Translations under genes and position numbers: made by a program
Part shown: positions 1-6,651 of the stretch, one piece after another
Layout of the letters: each line of letters opens with the position of its first letter
Position numbering within the stretch: the first letter of the stretch is position 1
Assembly: GCA_023390415.1 (NCBI GenBank)
Contig: JAEWCW010000095.1
Coordinates: 1 to 9,541 of the forward strand
Reading direction: 5' to 3'
DNA from: Pseudomonadota bacterium
Lineage (GTDB): Bacteria; Pseudomonadota; Alphaproteobacteria; Sphingomonadales; Sphingomonadaceae
DNA length: 9,541 nucleotides
Notes under the pieces: generated by a model
What the model was told of the DNA's origin: nothing
The model's input: only the letters and a program-made list of their open reading frames with translations
Databases searched by the model: none

Positions 1-71
1 GGCCGATCCCGGTCTCGGGCGAGGTCCGGATTTCGGCCGGCAAGAAGAAGCACGGCCTGCTCACGGCATAG
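1..71 (+). CDS. 3' end of an unidentified gene (C-terminal 22 codons)
   Basis: Only the last 22 codons and a TAG stop (69-71) are visible, read in the frame beginning at base 3. The C-terminus reads PIPVSGEVRISAGKKKHGLL followed by Thr-Ala. Support for coding comes from codon structure: 20 of the 22 sense codons end in G or C, which matches the other genes here, while the other two + frames show no such order. The tail is basic (Lys-Lys-Lys-His). I do not recognise the family and assign no function. The gene converges on the lipoprotein gene, with 12 bases between the two stop codons and no T-tract terminator between them. The main alternative is that this stretch is non-coding. Confidence 0.5.
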   Translation, partial: PIPVSGEVRISAGKKKHGLLTA

Positions 72-83
72 TGCCGGCGCGCT

Positions 84-593
84 TCACTGGCCGTCGAGCA
101 GGCTCCGCTCGCCGTCGTTGATGTCGGCGACCTTCCATTCTGCCCCGCGGCGGGCGAGGCGGATGGTCAGGCGATGCGGAGTCCCGGCATTGGTGACCGA
201 GACTCGCGCCACCACCTCATTCTCGCCGTCGGCATCGACCGATTCGATCCGGTGCGTCAGATTCTCGAAATCCTGGCATTGGCAGAAGGGATCGTAGGAA
301 AGCCCGCCATCCTCCATCTCGCTGTCGCGCGCGATCGCTTCGGTGAGCTCCGTGGTGAATAGCGTGTCGAGATCGGGCCCTGTGTCTGTGGCATAGGCCG
401 CATAAATCCGTTCGATCGTCGCCCGCGCCGAAGCGAGATCGGCCGGCCCGCCCGGCTCCGGCACAGCCGCATTGGCGGGTGCGGCCGGGGCGGCGGCGTT
501 GGCGGCCGGCGCGGCCTGGTTGGCCTCGTCGGAGCCGCCACCCGAGCAGGCCGACAAGGCCAGCGCGCCGGCGATCGCGATCTTCTTCATCAT
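84..593 (-). CDS. Small lipoprotein, DUF3828-like C-terminal domain
   Basis: Predicted lipoprotein of 168-169 residues of unknown function. Residues 1-16 form a short lipoprotein signal: basic Lys-Lys, a hydrophobic Ala/Leu stretch, and the lipobox Leu13-Ser-Ala-Cys16, where Cys16 would be lipidated. A low-complexity Ala/Pro/Asn linker follows (about 22-50), then a folded domain (about 52-165) starting with a helix (ARATIERIYAAY) and ending with strands closed by a Trp-Lys-Val-Ala-Asp-Ile segment. That pattern resembles DUF3828-type periplasmic domains; this is my recognition, not a search result. A Cys-Gln-Cys pair sits at 104-106. Two ATGs are adjacent. GGAGG (597-601) lies 3 nt before the first and 6 nt before the second, so initiation at 590 (168 aa, beginning MKKIAIAG) is better spaced. 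The gene starts 17 bp after the recG stop on the same strand and is probably co-transcribed with it. No promoter of its own is visible. Confidence 0.85.
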   Translation of the reverse strand: MMKKIAIAGALALSACSGGGSDEANQAAPAANAAAPAAPANAAVPEPGGPADLASARATIERIYAAYATDTGPDLDTLFTTELTEAIARDSEMEDGGLSYDPFCQCQDFENLTHRIESVDADGENEVVARVSVTNAGTPHRLTIRLARRGAEWKVADINDGERSLLDGQ

Positions 594-596
594 TCC

Positions 597-601
597 CCTC
601 C
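597..601 (-). promoter_or_regulatory. Ribosome binding site of the lipoprotein gene
   Basis: On the minus strand this reads GGAGG within a longer purine run (AAGGGGAGGGGA), a near-perfect Shine-Dalgarno. It lies between the recG stop and the lipoprotein start. Spacing is 3 nt to the first ATG and 6 nt to the second, which favours the second ATG (588-590). It is the strongest ribosome binding site in the window. Confidence 0.75.
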
Positions 602-609
602 CCTTGTCG

Positions 610-2667
610 TCAGCCGCTGCGAAGCAAGGCTACGGCCGAATCCCGTTCGAACAGATAGAGCAGCACCCGCGCCGCCCGGCCGCGCTCGCCTTCGAGGCCG
701 CCGTCACGGTCGACGAGCAGGCGCGCGTCGTCGCTCGCCACCTGGGCAAGCTCGGCGATCTGCTCCGGGCTGGCCAGCCGGAACTGCGCCTCGCCCGATT
801 GCTTCGTCCCCAATATCTCGCCCGCGCCGCGCAGCCTGAGATCCTCCTCGGCGATGCGGAAGCCGTCATTGGTCTCGCGCATCAAGGCGAGCCGAGCCCG
901 CGCCGTCTCGCTCAGCGCATTGCCGCGGATCAGCAGGCAGATCGAATGCCCCTCCCCGCGCCCGACCCGGCCGCGAAGCTGGTGGAGCTGGGCGAGGCCG
1001 AAGCGATCGGCATTCTCGACGATCATCAGGGTCGCGTTGGGGACGTCGACCCCGACCTCGATCACCGTGGTCGCGACCAGGATCGACAGCGCCCCACTCG
1101 AGAAGGCGGCCATCACCTCGTCCTTCTCCGGCCCGCGCATCCGGCCGTGGACGAGGCCGACCTTGTCGCCGAAGCGCAGCCTGAGCACCTGCGCCCGCTC
1201 TTCCGCCGCGGCCTGGTCGGAGACCTCGCTCTCCTCCACCAAGGGACAGACCCAATAAGCCTGGCCGCCGCGGGCGACATGGCGGGCGAGGCCGTCGATC
1301 ACGTCGCCCAGTTTCTCGCTGGAGACGACGCGGGTCTCGATCGGCTGGCGGCCGGGGGGCATCTCGTCCAGCCGGCTGACGTCCATCTCGCCATAATGGG
1401 TAAGGGTGAGCGTGCGCGGGATCGGAGTCGCGGTCATCACCAGCAGGTGCGGCGGCCGCTCGGCCTTGGCGGCGAGCATCATCCTCTGCGCGACCCCGAA
1501 GCGGTGCTGCTCGTCGACCACGGCCAGGCCGAGCCGCCTGTAGGTCACCGCCTCCTGGAAGATGGCGTGGGTGCCGACCAGGATGTCGATCGATCCGTCG
1601 GCGAGGCCCATCAGAGTCGATTCCCGCGCCCGTCCTTTCTCGCGCCCGGTCAGGATCGCGACGTTGACCGGAACCCCGGCGAGCTGGCGCCGAAGCGTCT
1701 CGAAATGCTGCCGGGCAAGGATCTCGGTCGGGGCCAGCAGCGCGCCCTGCGCCCCGGCCTCGACCGCGATCAGAAGCGCCTTCAGCGCCACCAGGGTCTT
1801 GCCCGAGCCGACGTCGCCCTGGAGCAGGCGCAGCATCGGAGTCTCCTGCCGCAGATCGCCCTCGATCTCCGCGACGGCGCGGAGCTGTGCCCCGGTCGCC
1901 GCATAAGGCAGCTTGAGCATCGCACGCAGCCTGCCGTCGCCGTTCAGCGGCACGCCGCGGCGCTTCCGTGCGCTGGCGCGGACCAGCATCAAGGCGAGCT
2001 GGTTGGCGAACACCTCGTCATAGGCGAGCCGCGCCCGCGCCGCCGCCGCGTGCCGGCCGCGGTGCGCCATGGCGAGCGCCTGGCCCCATTCCGGCCAGCC
2101 GCGCCGGTCGAGCAAACCCGGCTCGATCCATTCGCTAAGCTCCGGCACCCGCGCCAGCGCCTGCGAGGCGAAATCTCCCATCCGCCGGTTGGTGAGTCCC
2201 TCCGACAGCGGATAGACCGGCTCGCGGTCGGGAAGCTCGGCCGCTTCCTCCGGCTTCAGCACATGGTCCGGATGGACCATCTGCAGCTCCTGCCCGTACA
2301 TTTCCATCCGCCCGGAGACGATCCGGGTCTCGCCGATCGGCAGCTGCTTCTTCGCCCAGCCCGGATTGTTGAAATAGACGAGGCTCAGATAATTGCCGGC
2401 GCGGTCGGTGACGTGGACCTGCATCGGCCCGCGCCCCCCGCCCTCGCGATAATTGACCGGCGTCACCTCGACCGTGACCACCTGCCCCGCATCGGCCATG
2501 TCGACGGTCTCGACCCGCTTGCGCTCGATCCAGCCGTTCGGGAGGTGGAAGAGCACGTCCACCACCCGCTCCACCCCCAGCCGCTTCAGCGGCTTGGCGA
2601 CCGCCGGTCCGACGCCCTTCAGCACCTCGACTTCGGCGAACAGGGGATTGAGGATCTCGGGGCGCAT
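610..2667 (-). CDS. recG: ATP-dependent DNA helicase RecG
   Basis: RecG is a superfamily 2 double-stranded DNA translocase that remodels stalled replication forks and branch-migrates Holliday junctions and R/D-loops. The 685-residue product matches the usual full length (about 690). An N-terminal wedge/OB-fold region (about 1-170) begins with a helix-hairpin-helix-like LKGVGPAVAKPL. The helicase core follows: Walker A GDVGSGKT (284-291), motif Ia LLAPTEILARQH (310-321), motif II DEQH (385-388), motif III TATPIPRTL (412-420), motif V TTVIEVGVDVPNA (533-545) and motif VI QLRGRVGRG (563-571). The TRG-type segment DGFRIAEEDLRLRGAGEIL (601-619) ends in KQSG, as expected for RecG. The ATG at 2667 is chosen because an in-frame TAA lies four codons upstream (2677-2679). 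No Shine-Dalgarno is visible before it. All motifs are intact. It is divergent from sdhE–mfd and followed by the lipoprotein gene. Confidence 0.97.
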   Translation of the reverse strand: MRPEILNPLFAEVEVLKGVGPAVAKPLKRLGVERVVDVLFHLPNGWIERKRVETVDMADAGQVVTVEVTPVNYREGGGRGPMQVHVTDRAGNYLSLVYFNNPGWAKKQLPIGETRIVSGRMEMYGQELQMVHPDHVLKPEEAAELPDREPVYPLSEGLTNRRMGDFASQALARVPELSEWIEPGLLDRRGWPEWGQALAMAHRGRHAAAARARLAYDEVFANQLALMLVRASARKRRGVPLNGDGRLRAMLKLPYAATGAQLRAVAEIEGDLRQETPMLRLLQGDVGSGKTLVALKALLIAVEAGAQGALLAPTEILARQHFETLRRQLAGVPVNVAILTGREKGRARESTLMGLADGSIDILVGTHAIFQEAVTYRRLGLAVVDEQHRFGVAQRMMLAAKAERPPHLLVMTATPIPRTLTLTHYGEMDVSRLDEMPPGRQPIETRVVSSEKLGDVIDGLARHVARGGQAYWVCPLVEESEVSDQAAAEERAQVLRLRFGDKVGLVHGRMRGPEKDEVMAAFSSGALSILVATTVIEVGVDVPNATLMIVENADRFGLAQLHQLRGRVGRGEGHSICLLIRGNALSETARARLALMRETNDGFRIAEEDLRLRGAGEILGTKQSGEAQFRLASPEQIAELAQVASDDARLLVDRDGGLEGERGRAARVLLYLFERDSAVALLRSG

Positions 2668-2672
2668 GGGGG

Positions 2673-2702
2673 ATTGTTAGCGTGCGTCTCCACGATCGTC
2701 AT
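2673..2702 (-). promoter_or_regulatory. Possible recG promoter (-35/-10) adjoining a leaderless start
   Basis: Read on the minus strand, ATGACG (2697-2702) matches four of six -35 consensus positions including the TGAC core. An 18-nt spacer separates it from AACAAT (2673-2678), which matches four of six -10 positions. The -10 element would end 5 nt before the recG ATG, putting the transcription start at or next to the start codon. That fits the absence of a Shine-Dalgarno and would give a leaderless or nearly leaderless mRNA. The -35 element overlaps one arm of the palindrome. This is a weak consensus match in a short spacer and could be chance. Confidence 0.25.
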
Positions 2703-2725
2703 GCCGGACGTGATCCGGGGTGACG
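2697..2725. repeat. Interrupted palindrome, REP-like dispersed repeat
   Basis: A 29-bp near-palindrome with outer arms CGTCA (2697-2701) and TGACG (2721-2725), inner arms CCGGA (2704-2708) and TCCGG (2714-2718), a two-base mismatch between the arms (one position can pair as a wobble), and a five-base centre CGTGA. Elements with CCGGA and TCCGG arms next to GTCA/TGAC ends are familiar to me as small dispersed intergenic repeats in alphaproteobacterial genomes, but I could not confirm copy number. It lies in the recG/sdhE divergent spacer, upstream of both genes, so it could also act as an operator or as a hairpin in a transcript that starts outside it. Only one copy is apparent in this window. 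Confidence 0.6.
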
Positions 2726-2794
2726 AACGGGCGAGCGGACACTACATCGCCTTCATCCGAGCCGGCTGGATTCTCCTGTCGGCCGTTTCCCATT

Positions 2795-2798
2795 GGAG
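2795..2798 (+). promoter_or_regulatory. Ribosome binding site of sdhE
   Basis: GGAG ends 4 nt before the ATG at 2803. The spacing is slightly short but usable. It supports starting sdhE at 2803 rather than further upstream in the same open frame, where nothing resembles the family. Confidence 0.5.
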
Positions 2799-2802
2799 CC
2801 CC

Positions 2803-3069
2803 ATGGACCGCGACGACCGATTGAAGCGCCTTCGCTTCCGCGCCTGGCATCGCGGCGTGCGCGAGGCGGATTTGATGATCGGCGGCTATTTCGACGATCA
2901 TCACCAAAGCTGGGGCGAGGCCGAGATGGACTGGTTCGAGGCCCTGCTCGAGGAGCAGGACGTCGACATCATGGCCTGGGCGCTCGGAACCGCCGAGCCG
3001 CCCGAGCGCTTCGCCGGGGCGATGATGGGGCAACTCAAACAACTCAATTATATCAAGCATCCGGACTAA
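2803..3069 (+). CDS. sdhE: FAD assembly factor SdhE (succinate dehydrogenase flavinylation)
   Basis: Small soluble protein of 88 residues, the typical SdhE (YgfY/Sdh5, DUF339) length. The family promotes covalent attachment of FAD to the SdhA flavoprotein subunit of succinate dehydrogenase (and to FrdA where present) before complex II assembly. The diagnostic RGxxE motif is present as RGVRE (17-21), preceded by the basic helix RLKRLRFRAWH and followed by EADLMIGGYF, with an acidic mid-helix (WFEALLEEQDVDIMAW) as usual. The same frame is open far upstream through the antisense of recG, but that extension is not protein-like for this family. The ATG at 2803 has GGAG 4 nt before it and gives the family length. 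The TAA stop at 3067-3069 directly abuts the GTG of mfd, so the two are probably translated from one mRNA. Confidence 0.93.
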   Translation: MDRDDRLKRLRFRAWHRGVREADLMIGGYFDDHHQSWGEAEMDWFEALLEEQDVDIMAWALGTAEPPERFAGAMMGQLKQLNYIKHPD

Positions 3070-6000
3070 GTGACCGACCTTCAGAAGATCCTCAAAGCCT
3101 CGCGGCCGATGACCCTCGCGGGGGCGCCGGCCGGCTTCCTGCCCTGGCTCGCCGCGGACCTTGCCCGCGCCGCGAAAGGTCGTGCCGTGTTCATCGCGCC
3201 CGACGAGGCGGCGATGCGCCACCTCCAGGACGCGGCGACCTATTTCGCGCCCGAGCTGGAGGTGCTCGCCTTCCCGGCCTGGGACTGCATTCCTTACGAC
3301 CGGAGCTCGCCCTCGCTGCGATCGACTTCCGAGCGGCTGGCGACGCTGCACGCGCTCCAGCGCAAGGCGGACAAGCCGCAGCTCCTCGTCACCACGGTCA
3401 ATGCGGCGCTCCAGCGCACGCTCACCCCGTTCCGGATCCGCCAGCTCGTCGCCCGGCTCGCGCCCGGGGAGCGGATCGACCGCGACCGGCTCGCCGCCTT
3501 GCTCTCGGCCAACGGCTATCACCGGACCGACACCGTCCAGGATGCCGGCGAATATGCGGTGCGCGGCGGGCTGGTCGACCTGTTCCCGGCAGGCGAGAGC
3601 GAGGCGCTCCGGCTCGATTTCTTCGGCGACGAGATCGAGAGCGTCCGCCGCTTCGATCCGGGCACGCAGCGCACCGTCGGCGACGCGAAGGACGGCTTCA
3701 CCCTCCTCCCCGCTTCCGAGACGCTGCTCGACGAGGACAGCATCAAGCGCTTCCGCTCGCGCTATCGCGAGAAGTTCGGCGCGACCGCGACCGGCGACCC
3801 GATCTATCAAGCGGTCTCCGAAGGCCGGCGCCTCGCAGGGCTCGATCACTGGCTGCCCCTCTTCGAGGAGCGGCTCGCCACTTTGTTCGACCATCTCGCC
3901 GACGACGATCTGATCGTCCGCGACAATCACGATTCCGGCGCCGCAGACGCCCGCTTCGAAGCGATCGCTGACTATTACGAGAACCGGAAGCGCGCCCAGT
4001 CCTCGGACCCGGGAAGCTACCGCCCACTCGAGCCGGAGAGCCTCTATCTCGGCCGCGCCGAATGGGACGCTTTGATCGCCGACCGGCCGCTCCACCTCGC
4101 GACCCCGTTCCACGAGCCGGAGAGCGCCGCCGTGCTCGACTTCGGAGTCGACGGCGCGCGCGACTTCGCCCCGGAGCGGACCCAGAACGCCAACGTCTAC
4201 GAGGCAGTCGTCGCCCATGTAGCGGAGCTCAAGCGCGCGAAGAAGAAGGTCGTGCTCGCCAGCTATTCGGGCGGCGCGCGCGAGCGCCTGAAGGGCCTGC
4301 TCGCCGACCACGGGCTGAAGAACATCGCCGAGGCGGACAGCTGGCAGGAGGCGCTCGGCGCTGCAGCCTCGGGCGCGACCGCACTCGCCGTGCTCCCGCT
4401 CGATCACGGCTTCACCACCGAGGAGGTCGCCCTCCTCACCGAGCAGGACATGCTCGGCGACCGGCTGGTGCGCCGGCGCAAGCGCCGCAAGTCGGCCGAT
4501 GCGTTTATGGCGGAGCTCTCGACGCTCTCGCCGGGCGACCTCGTCGTCCATGCCGATCACGGCATCGGCCGCTACGAGGGCCTGACCCAGATCCCGGTCG
4601 GCACCGCGCCGCACGATTGCGTCGCGCTCGAATATTCGGGCGGCGACAAGCTCTACGTGCCGGTCGAGAATATCGACATCCTCTCGCGCTACGGCAGCGA
4701 GAGCGACGGAGTCGCCCTCGACAAATTGGGCGGCGAGGCCTGGCAGCGCCGCAAGGCGAAGATGAAGGAGCGGATCCGCGAGATTGCGGGCGAGCTCATC
4801 AAGACCGCGGCCGAGCGCGCGCTTCGCCCAGGCGCTGTGATCCAGCCGGACACCAGCTACGCCGCCTTCGCCGACCGCTTCCCCTATGAGGAGACCGAGG
4901 ACCAGGACCGCGCCATCGCCGACGTGCTCGGCGATCTCGAGGCCGGCAAGCCGATGGACCGTCTGGTCTGCGGCGACGTCGGCTTCGGCAAGACCGAGGT
5001 CGCGCTCCGCGCCGCCTTCGCGGCGGCAATGGCCGGGAAGCAGGTGGCGCTCGTCTGCCCGACCACGCTCCTCGCCCGCCAGCATTACAATACGTTCGTC
5101 GAGCGCTTCCGCGGCTTCCCGATCGAGATCGGCCGGCTGTCGCGGCTGGTCCCGGCCAAGGAGGCGAAGGAGACCAAGGAGCGGCTGGAAGCGGGCCAGA
5201 TCGACATCGTCATCGGCACCCATGCGATCCTGGCGAAGGGGGTGGCCTTCAAGAATCTCGGCCTCGTCATCGTCGACGAGGAGCAGCGCTTCGGAGTCAC
5301 CCACAAGGAGCGCCTCAAGGCGCTACGCGCCGACGTCCACGTTCTCACCCTGACCGCGACCCCGATCCCGCGCACGTTGCAGATGGCGATGTCCGGGCTT
5401 CGCGAGCTGTCGGTGATCCAGACTCCCCCGGTCGACCGGCTCGCGGTCCGCACCTACGTGATGCCGTGGGATCCGGTCGTGATCCGCGAGGCCCTGCTGC
5501 GCGAGCATTATCGCGGCGGGCAAACCTATTTCGTTGCACCGCGCGTGTCCGATCTTACCGATCTGGAACAATATCTGCGCGACGAGGTCCCTGAGATCCG
5601 CTTCGTCACCGCACACGGCCAGATGCCGGCGACCGAGGTCGAGGAGAAGATGTCGGCCTTCTACGACCGAAAGTACGACGTCCTGCTCTCGACCACGATC
5701 GTCGAGAGCGGACTCGACATCCCGTCGGCCAACACATTGATCATCCACCGCGCCGACCGCTTCGGCCTCGCCCAGCTCTACCAGCTGCGCGGCCGGGTCG
5801 GGCGCTCGAAGACCCGCGCCTACGCTTATTTCACCACGCCGGCGACGCGCACCATCACCGAGGCTGCCGACAAGCGGCTGCAGGTGCTCGCCAATCTGGA
5901 TTCGCTGGGCGCCGGCTTCCAGCTCGCCAGCCACGATCTCGACATTCGCGGCGCCGGCAACCTGCTCGGCGACGAGCAGTCGGGGCATATCAAGGAGGTT

Positions 6001-6528
6001 GGCTTCGAGCTCTACCAGTCGATGCTCGAGGACGCGATCCTCGAGGCGAAGTCCGGCGGTAAGCTGAAGGCGGCGGAGGATTTCTCGCCGCAGATCACCG
6101 TCGACGCGCCGATCATGATCCCGGAAAATTACGTTCCCGACCTCGACCTTCGCATGGGCCTCTACCGGCGCATGAACGAGTTCGAGAGCGCGGCCGAGAT
6201 GGAGCCGTTCGCGGCCGAGATGATCGACCGCTTCGGCAAGCTTCCGCCCGAGACCGAGAATTTGCTCAAGGTCATCGAGATCAAGCTCAACGCCCGCAAG
6301 GCGAACATCGTCAAGCTGGACGTCGGCCCCAAGGGCGCCCTCGTCCACTTCCACAACGACCAGTTCCCGGATCTCGAGGGTCTTCTCGGCTATGTCGAGC
6401 GCTTGAAGGGGATCGCCAAGCTGCGGCCGGATTCAAGGCTGGTGGTCACCCGGACCTGGGCCGACGGCGCCGCCCGGATCAACGGCGCGCTCCAGCTTTC
6501 GCGCGGCCTCGCCCGAATCCTCGCCTGA
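3070..6528 (+). CDS. mfd: Transcription-repair coupling factor Mfd
   Basis: Mfd recognises RNA polymerase stalled at a DNA lesion, dislodges it by translocating on upstream DNA, and recruits UvrA to start nucleotide excision repair. The 1152 residues match the full family length. Visible order: UvrB-like N-terminal UvrA-binding region (about 1-340, with VRGGLVDLFPAGE at 164-176), CarD-like RNA polymerase interaction domain (about 480-550, with HADHGIGRYEGL at 494-505), and the RecG-like translocase with Walker A GDVGFGKT (635-642), motif II DEEQ (736-739), motif III TATPIPRTL (762-770), motif VI QLRGRVGR (905-912) and TRG-type segment GAGFQLASHDLDIRGAGNLL (947-966). A C-terminal TRCF domain follows (about 1000-1110). 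All motifs are intact. The start is GTG, directly after the sdhE stop and without a visible Shine-Dalgarno. The next in-frame start (ATG at 3109) has none either and would remove the DLQKIL segment. Translation probably depends on ribosomes finishing sdhE. Confidence 0.97.
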   Translation: MTDLQKILKASRPMTLAGAPAGFLPWLAADLARAAKGRAVFIAPDEAAMRHLQDAATYFAPELEVLAFPAWDCIPYDRSSPSLRSTSERLATLHALQRKADKPQLLVTTVNAALQRTLTPFRIRQLVARLAPGERIDRDRLAALLSANGYHRTDTVQDAGEYAVRGGLVDLFPAGESEALRLDFFGDEIESVRRFDPGTQRTVGDAKDGFTLLPASETLLDEDSIKRFRSRYREKFGATATGDPIYQAVSEGRRLAGLDHWLPLFEERLATLFDHLADDDLIVRDNHDSGAADARFEAIADYYENRKRAQSSDPGSYRPLEPESLYLGRAEWDALIADRPLHLATPFHEPESAAVLDFGVDGARDFAPERTQNANVYEAVVAHVAELKRAKKKVVLASYSGGARERLKGLLADHGLKNIAEADSWQEALGAAASGATALAVLPLDHGFTTEEVALLTEQDMLGDRLVRRRKRRKSADAFMAELSTLSPGDLVVHADHGIGRYEGLTQIPVGTAPHDCVALEYSGGDKLYVPVENIDILSRYGSESDGVALDKLGGEAWQRRKAKMKERIREIAGELIKTAAERALRPGAVIQPDTSYAAFADRFPYEETEDQDRAIADVLGDLEAGKPMDRLVCGDVGFGKTEVALRAAFAAAMAGKQVALVCPTTLLARQHYNTFVERFRGFPIEIGRLSRLVPAKEAKETKERLEAGQIDIVIGTHAILAKGVAFKNLGLVIVDEEQRFGVTHKERLKALRADVHVLTLTATPIPRTLQMAMSGLRELSVIQTPPVDRLAVRTYVMPWDPVVIREALLREHYRGGQTYFVAPRVSDLTDLEQYLRDEVPEIRFVTAHGQMPATEVEEKMSAFYDRKYDVLLSTTIVESGLDIPSANTLIIHRADRFGLAQLYQLRGRVGRSKTRAYAYFTTPATRTITEAADKRLQVLANLDSLGAGFQLASHDLDIRGAGNLLGDEQSGHIKEVGFELYQSMLEDAILEAKSGGKLKAAEDFSPQITVDAPIMIPENYVPDLDLRMGLYRRMNEFESAAEMEPFAAEMIDRFGKLPPETENLLKVIEIKLNARKANIVKLDVGPKGALVHFHNDQFPDLEGLLGYVERLKGIAKLRPDSRLVVTRTWADGAARINGALQLSRGLARILA

Positions 6529-6534
6529 CGCCCC

Positions 6535-6558
6535 GTCCTGGCCTCGCACGGCCGGGAC
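6535..6558 (+). other. Hairpin just after the mfd stop codon
   Basis: GTCCTGGCC (6535-6543) pairs with GGCCGGGAC (6550-6558) around a six-base loop (TCGCAC), giving a 9-bp stem with one G·U pair. It begins 6 nt after the mfd stop. It has no U-tract, so it is not an intrinsic terminator by itself. It could protect the mRNA 3' end or assist the terminator downstream. Confidence 0.45.
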
Positions 6559-6576
6559 TCGCGGCGCCTCCCGCAC

Positions 6577-6622
6577 AAAAGAAAATGCCGGCGACCTTTC
6601 GGTCGCCGGCATCTCTTTTCTT
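6577..6622. terminator. Strong bidirectional intrinsic terminator between mfd and the receptor gene
   Basis: A perfect 12-bp stem, ATGCCGGCGACC (6585-6596) with GGTCGCCGGCAT (6601-6612), closes a TTTC loop. It is flanked on the left by AAAAGAAA and on the right by CTCTTTTCTT, so each transcript direction ends in a U-rich tract. The stem can extend through AAAAGA (6577-6582) pairing with TCTTTT (6614-6619). This is a classic shared terminator for convergent genes, ending mfd transcripts on the + strand and receptor transcripts on the minus strand. Confidence 0.9.
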
Positions 6623-6634
6623 CCGAACGGAAGA
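6619..6634. other. Short near-perfect palindrome between terminator and receptor stop
   Basis: TCTTCCG (6619-6625) and CGGAAGA (6628-6634) are inverted copies separated by AA. It sits immediately beside the main terminator stem and shares two bases with the next hairpin. It could form a small stem in either transcript. Its function is unknown. Confidence 0.4.
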
Positions 6635-6651
6635 GCTTCGATCAGAAGCTC
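6633..6651 (-). other. Hairpin spanning the receptor stop codon
   Basis: GAGCTTC (6633-6639) and GAAGCTC (6645-6651) form a perfect 7-bp inverted repeat around GATCA, and the loop contains the receptor stop codon (6642-6644). In the receptor mRNA this hairpin would precede the bidirectional terminator. There is no U-tract directly after it. It may be chance or a 3'-end stabilising structure. Confidence 0.35.

Noticed and set aside
64..76. Small hairpin CGGCA/TGCCG around the TAG of the first + strand gene as a terminator
   Set aside because: Only 5 bp of stem with a three-base loop and no T-tract on either side. It is too weak to call.
472..2802. Very long + strand open frame running in frame into sdhE
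   Set aside because: It is the antisense of recG. Mirrored G/C-ending codons remove stops from this frame. The translation is low-complexity (Arg/His/Leu/Asp/Pro-rich) and unlike any SdhE N-terminus. Only the part from 2803 is real.
2677..5304. 875-codon minus-strand open frame opposite sdhE and mfd
   Set aside because: The opposite strand encodes intact Mfd with every family motif. The antisense translation is an Arg/Glu/Ala/Leu-rich shadow without recognisable domains.
5323..6354. 343-codon minus-strand open frame opposite the 3' part of mfd
   Set aside because: Same antisense shadow effect as above. It has no plausible start signal and overlaps the conserved Mfd helicase motifs and C-terminal region.
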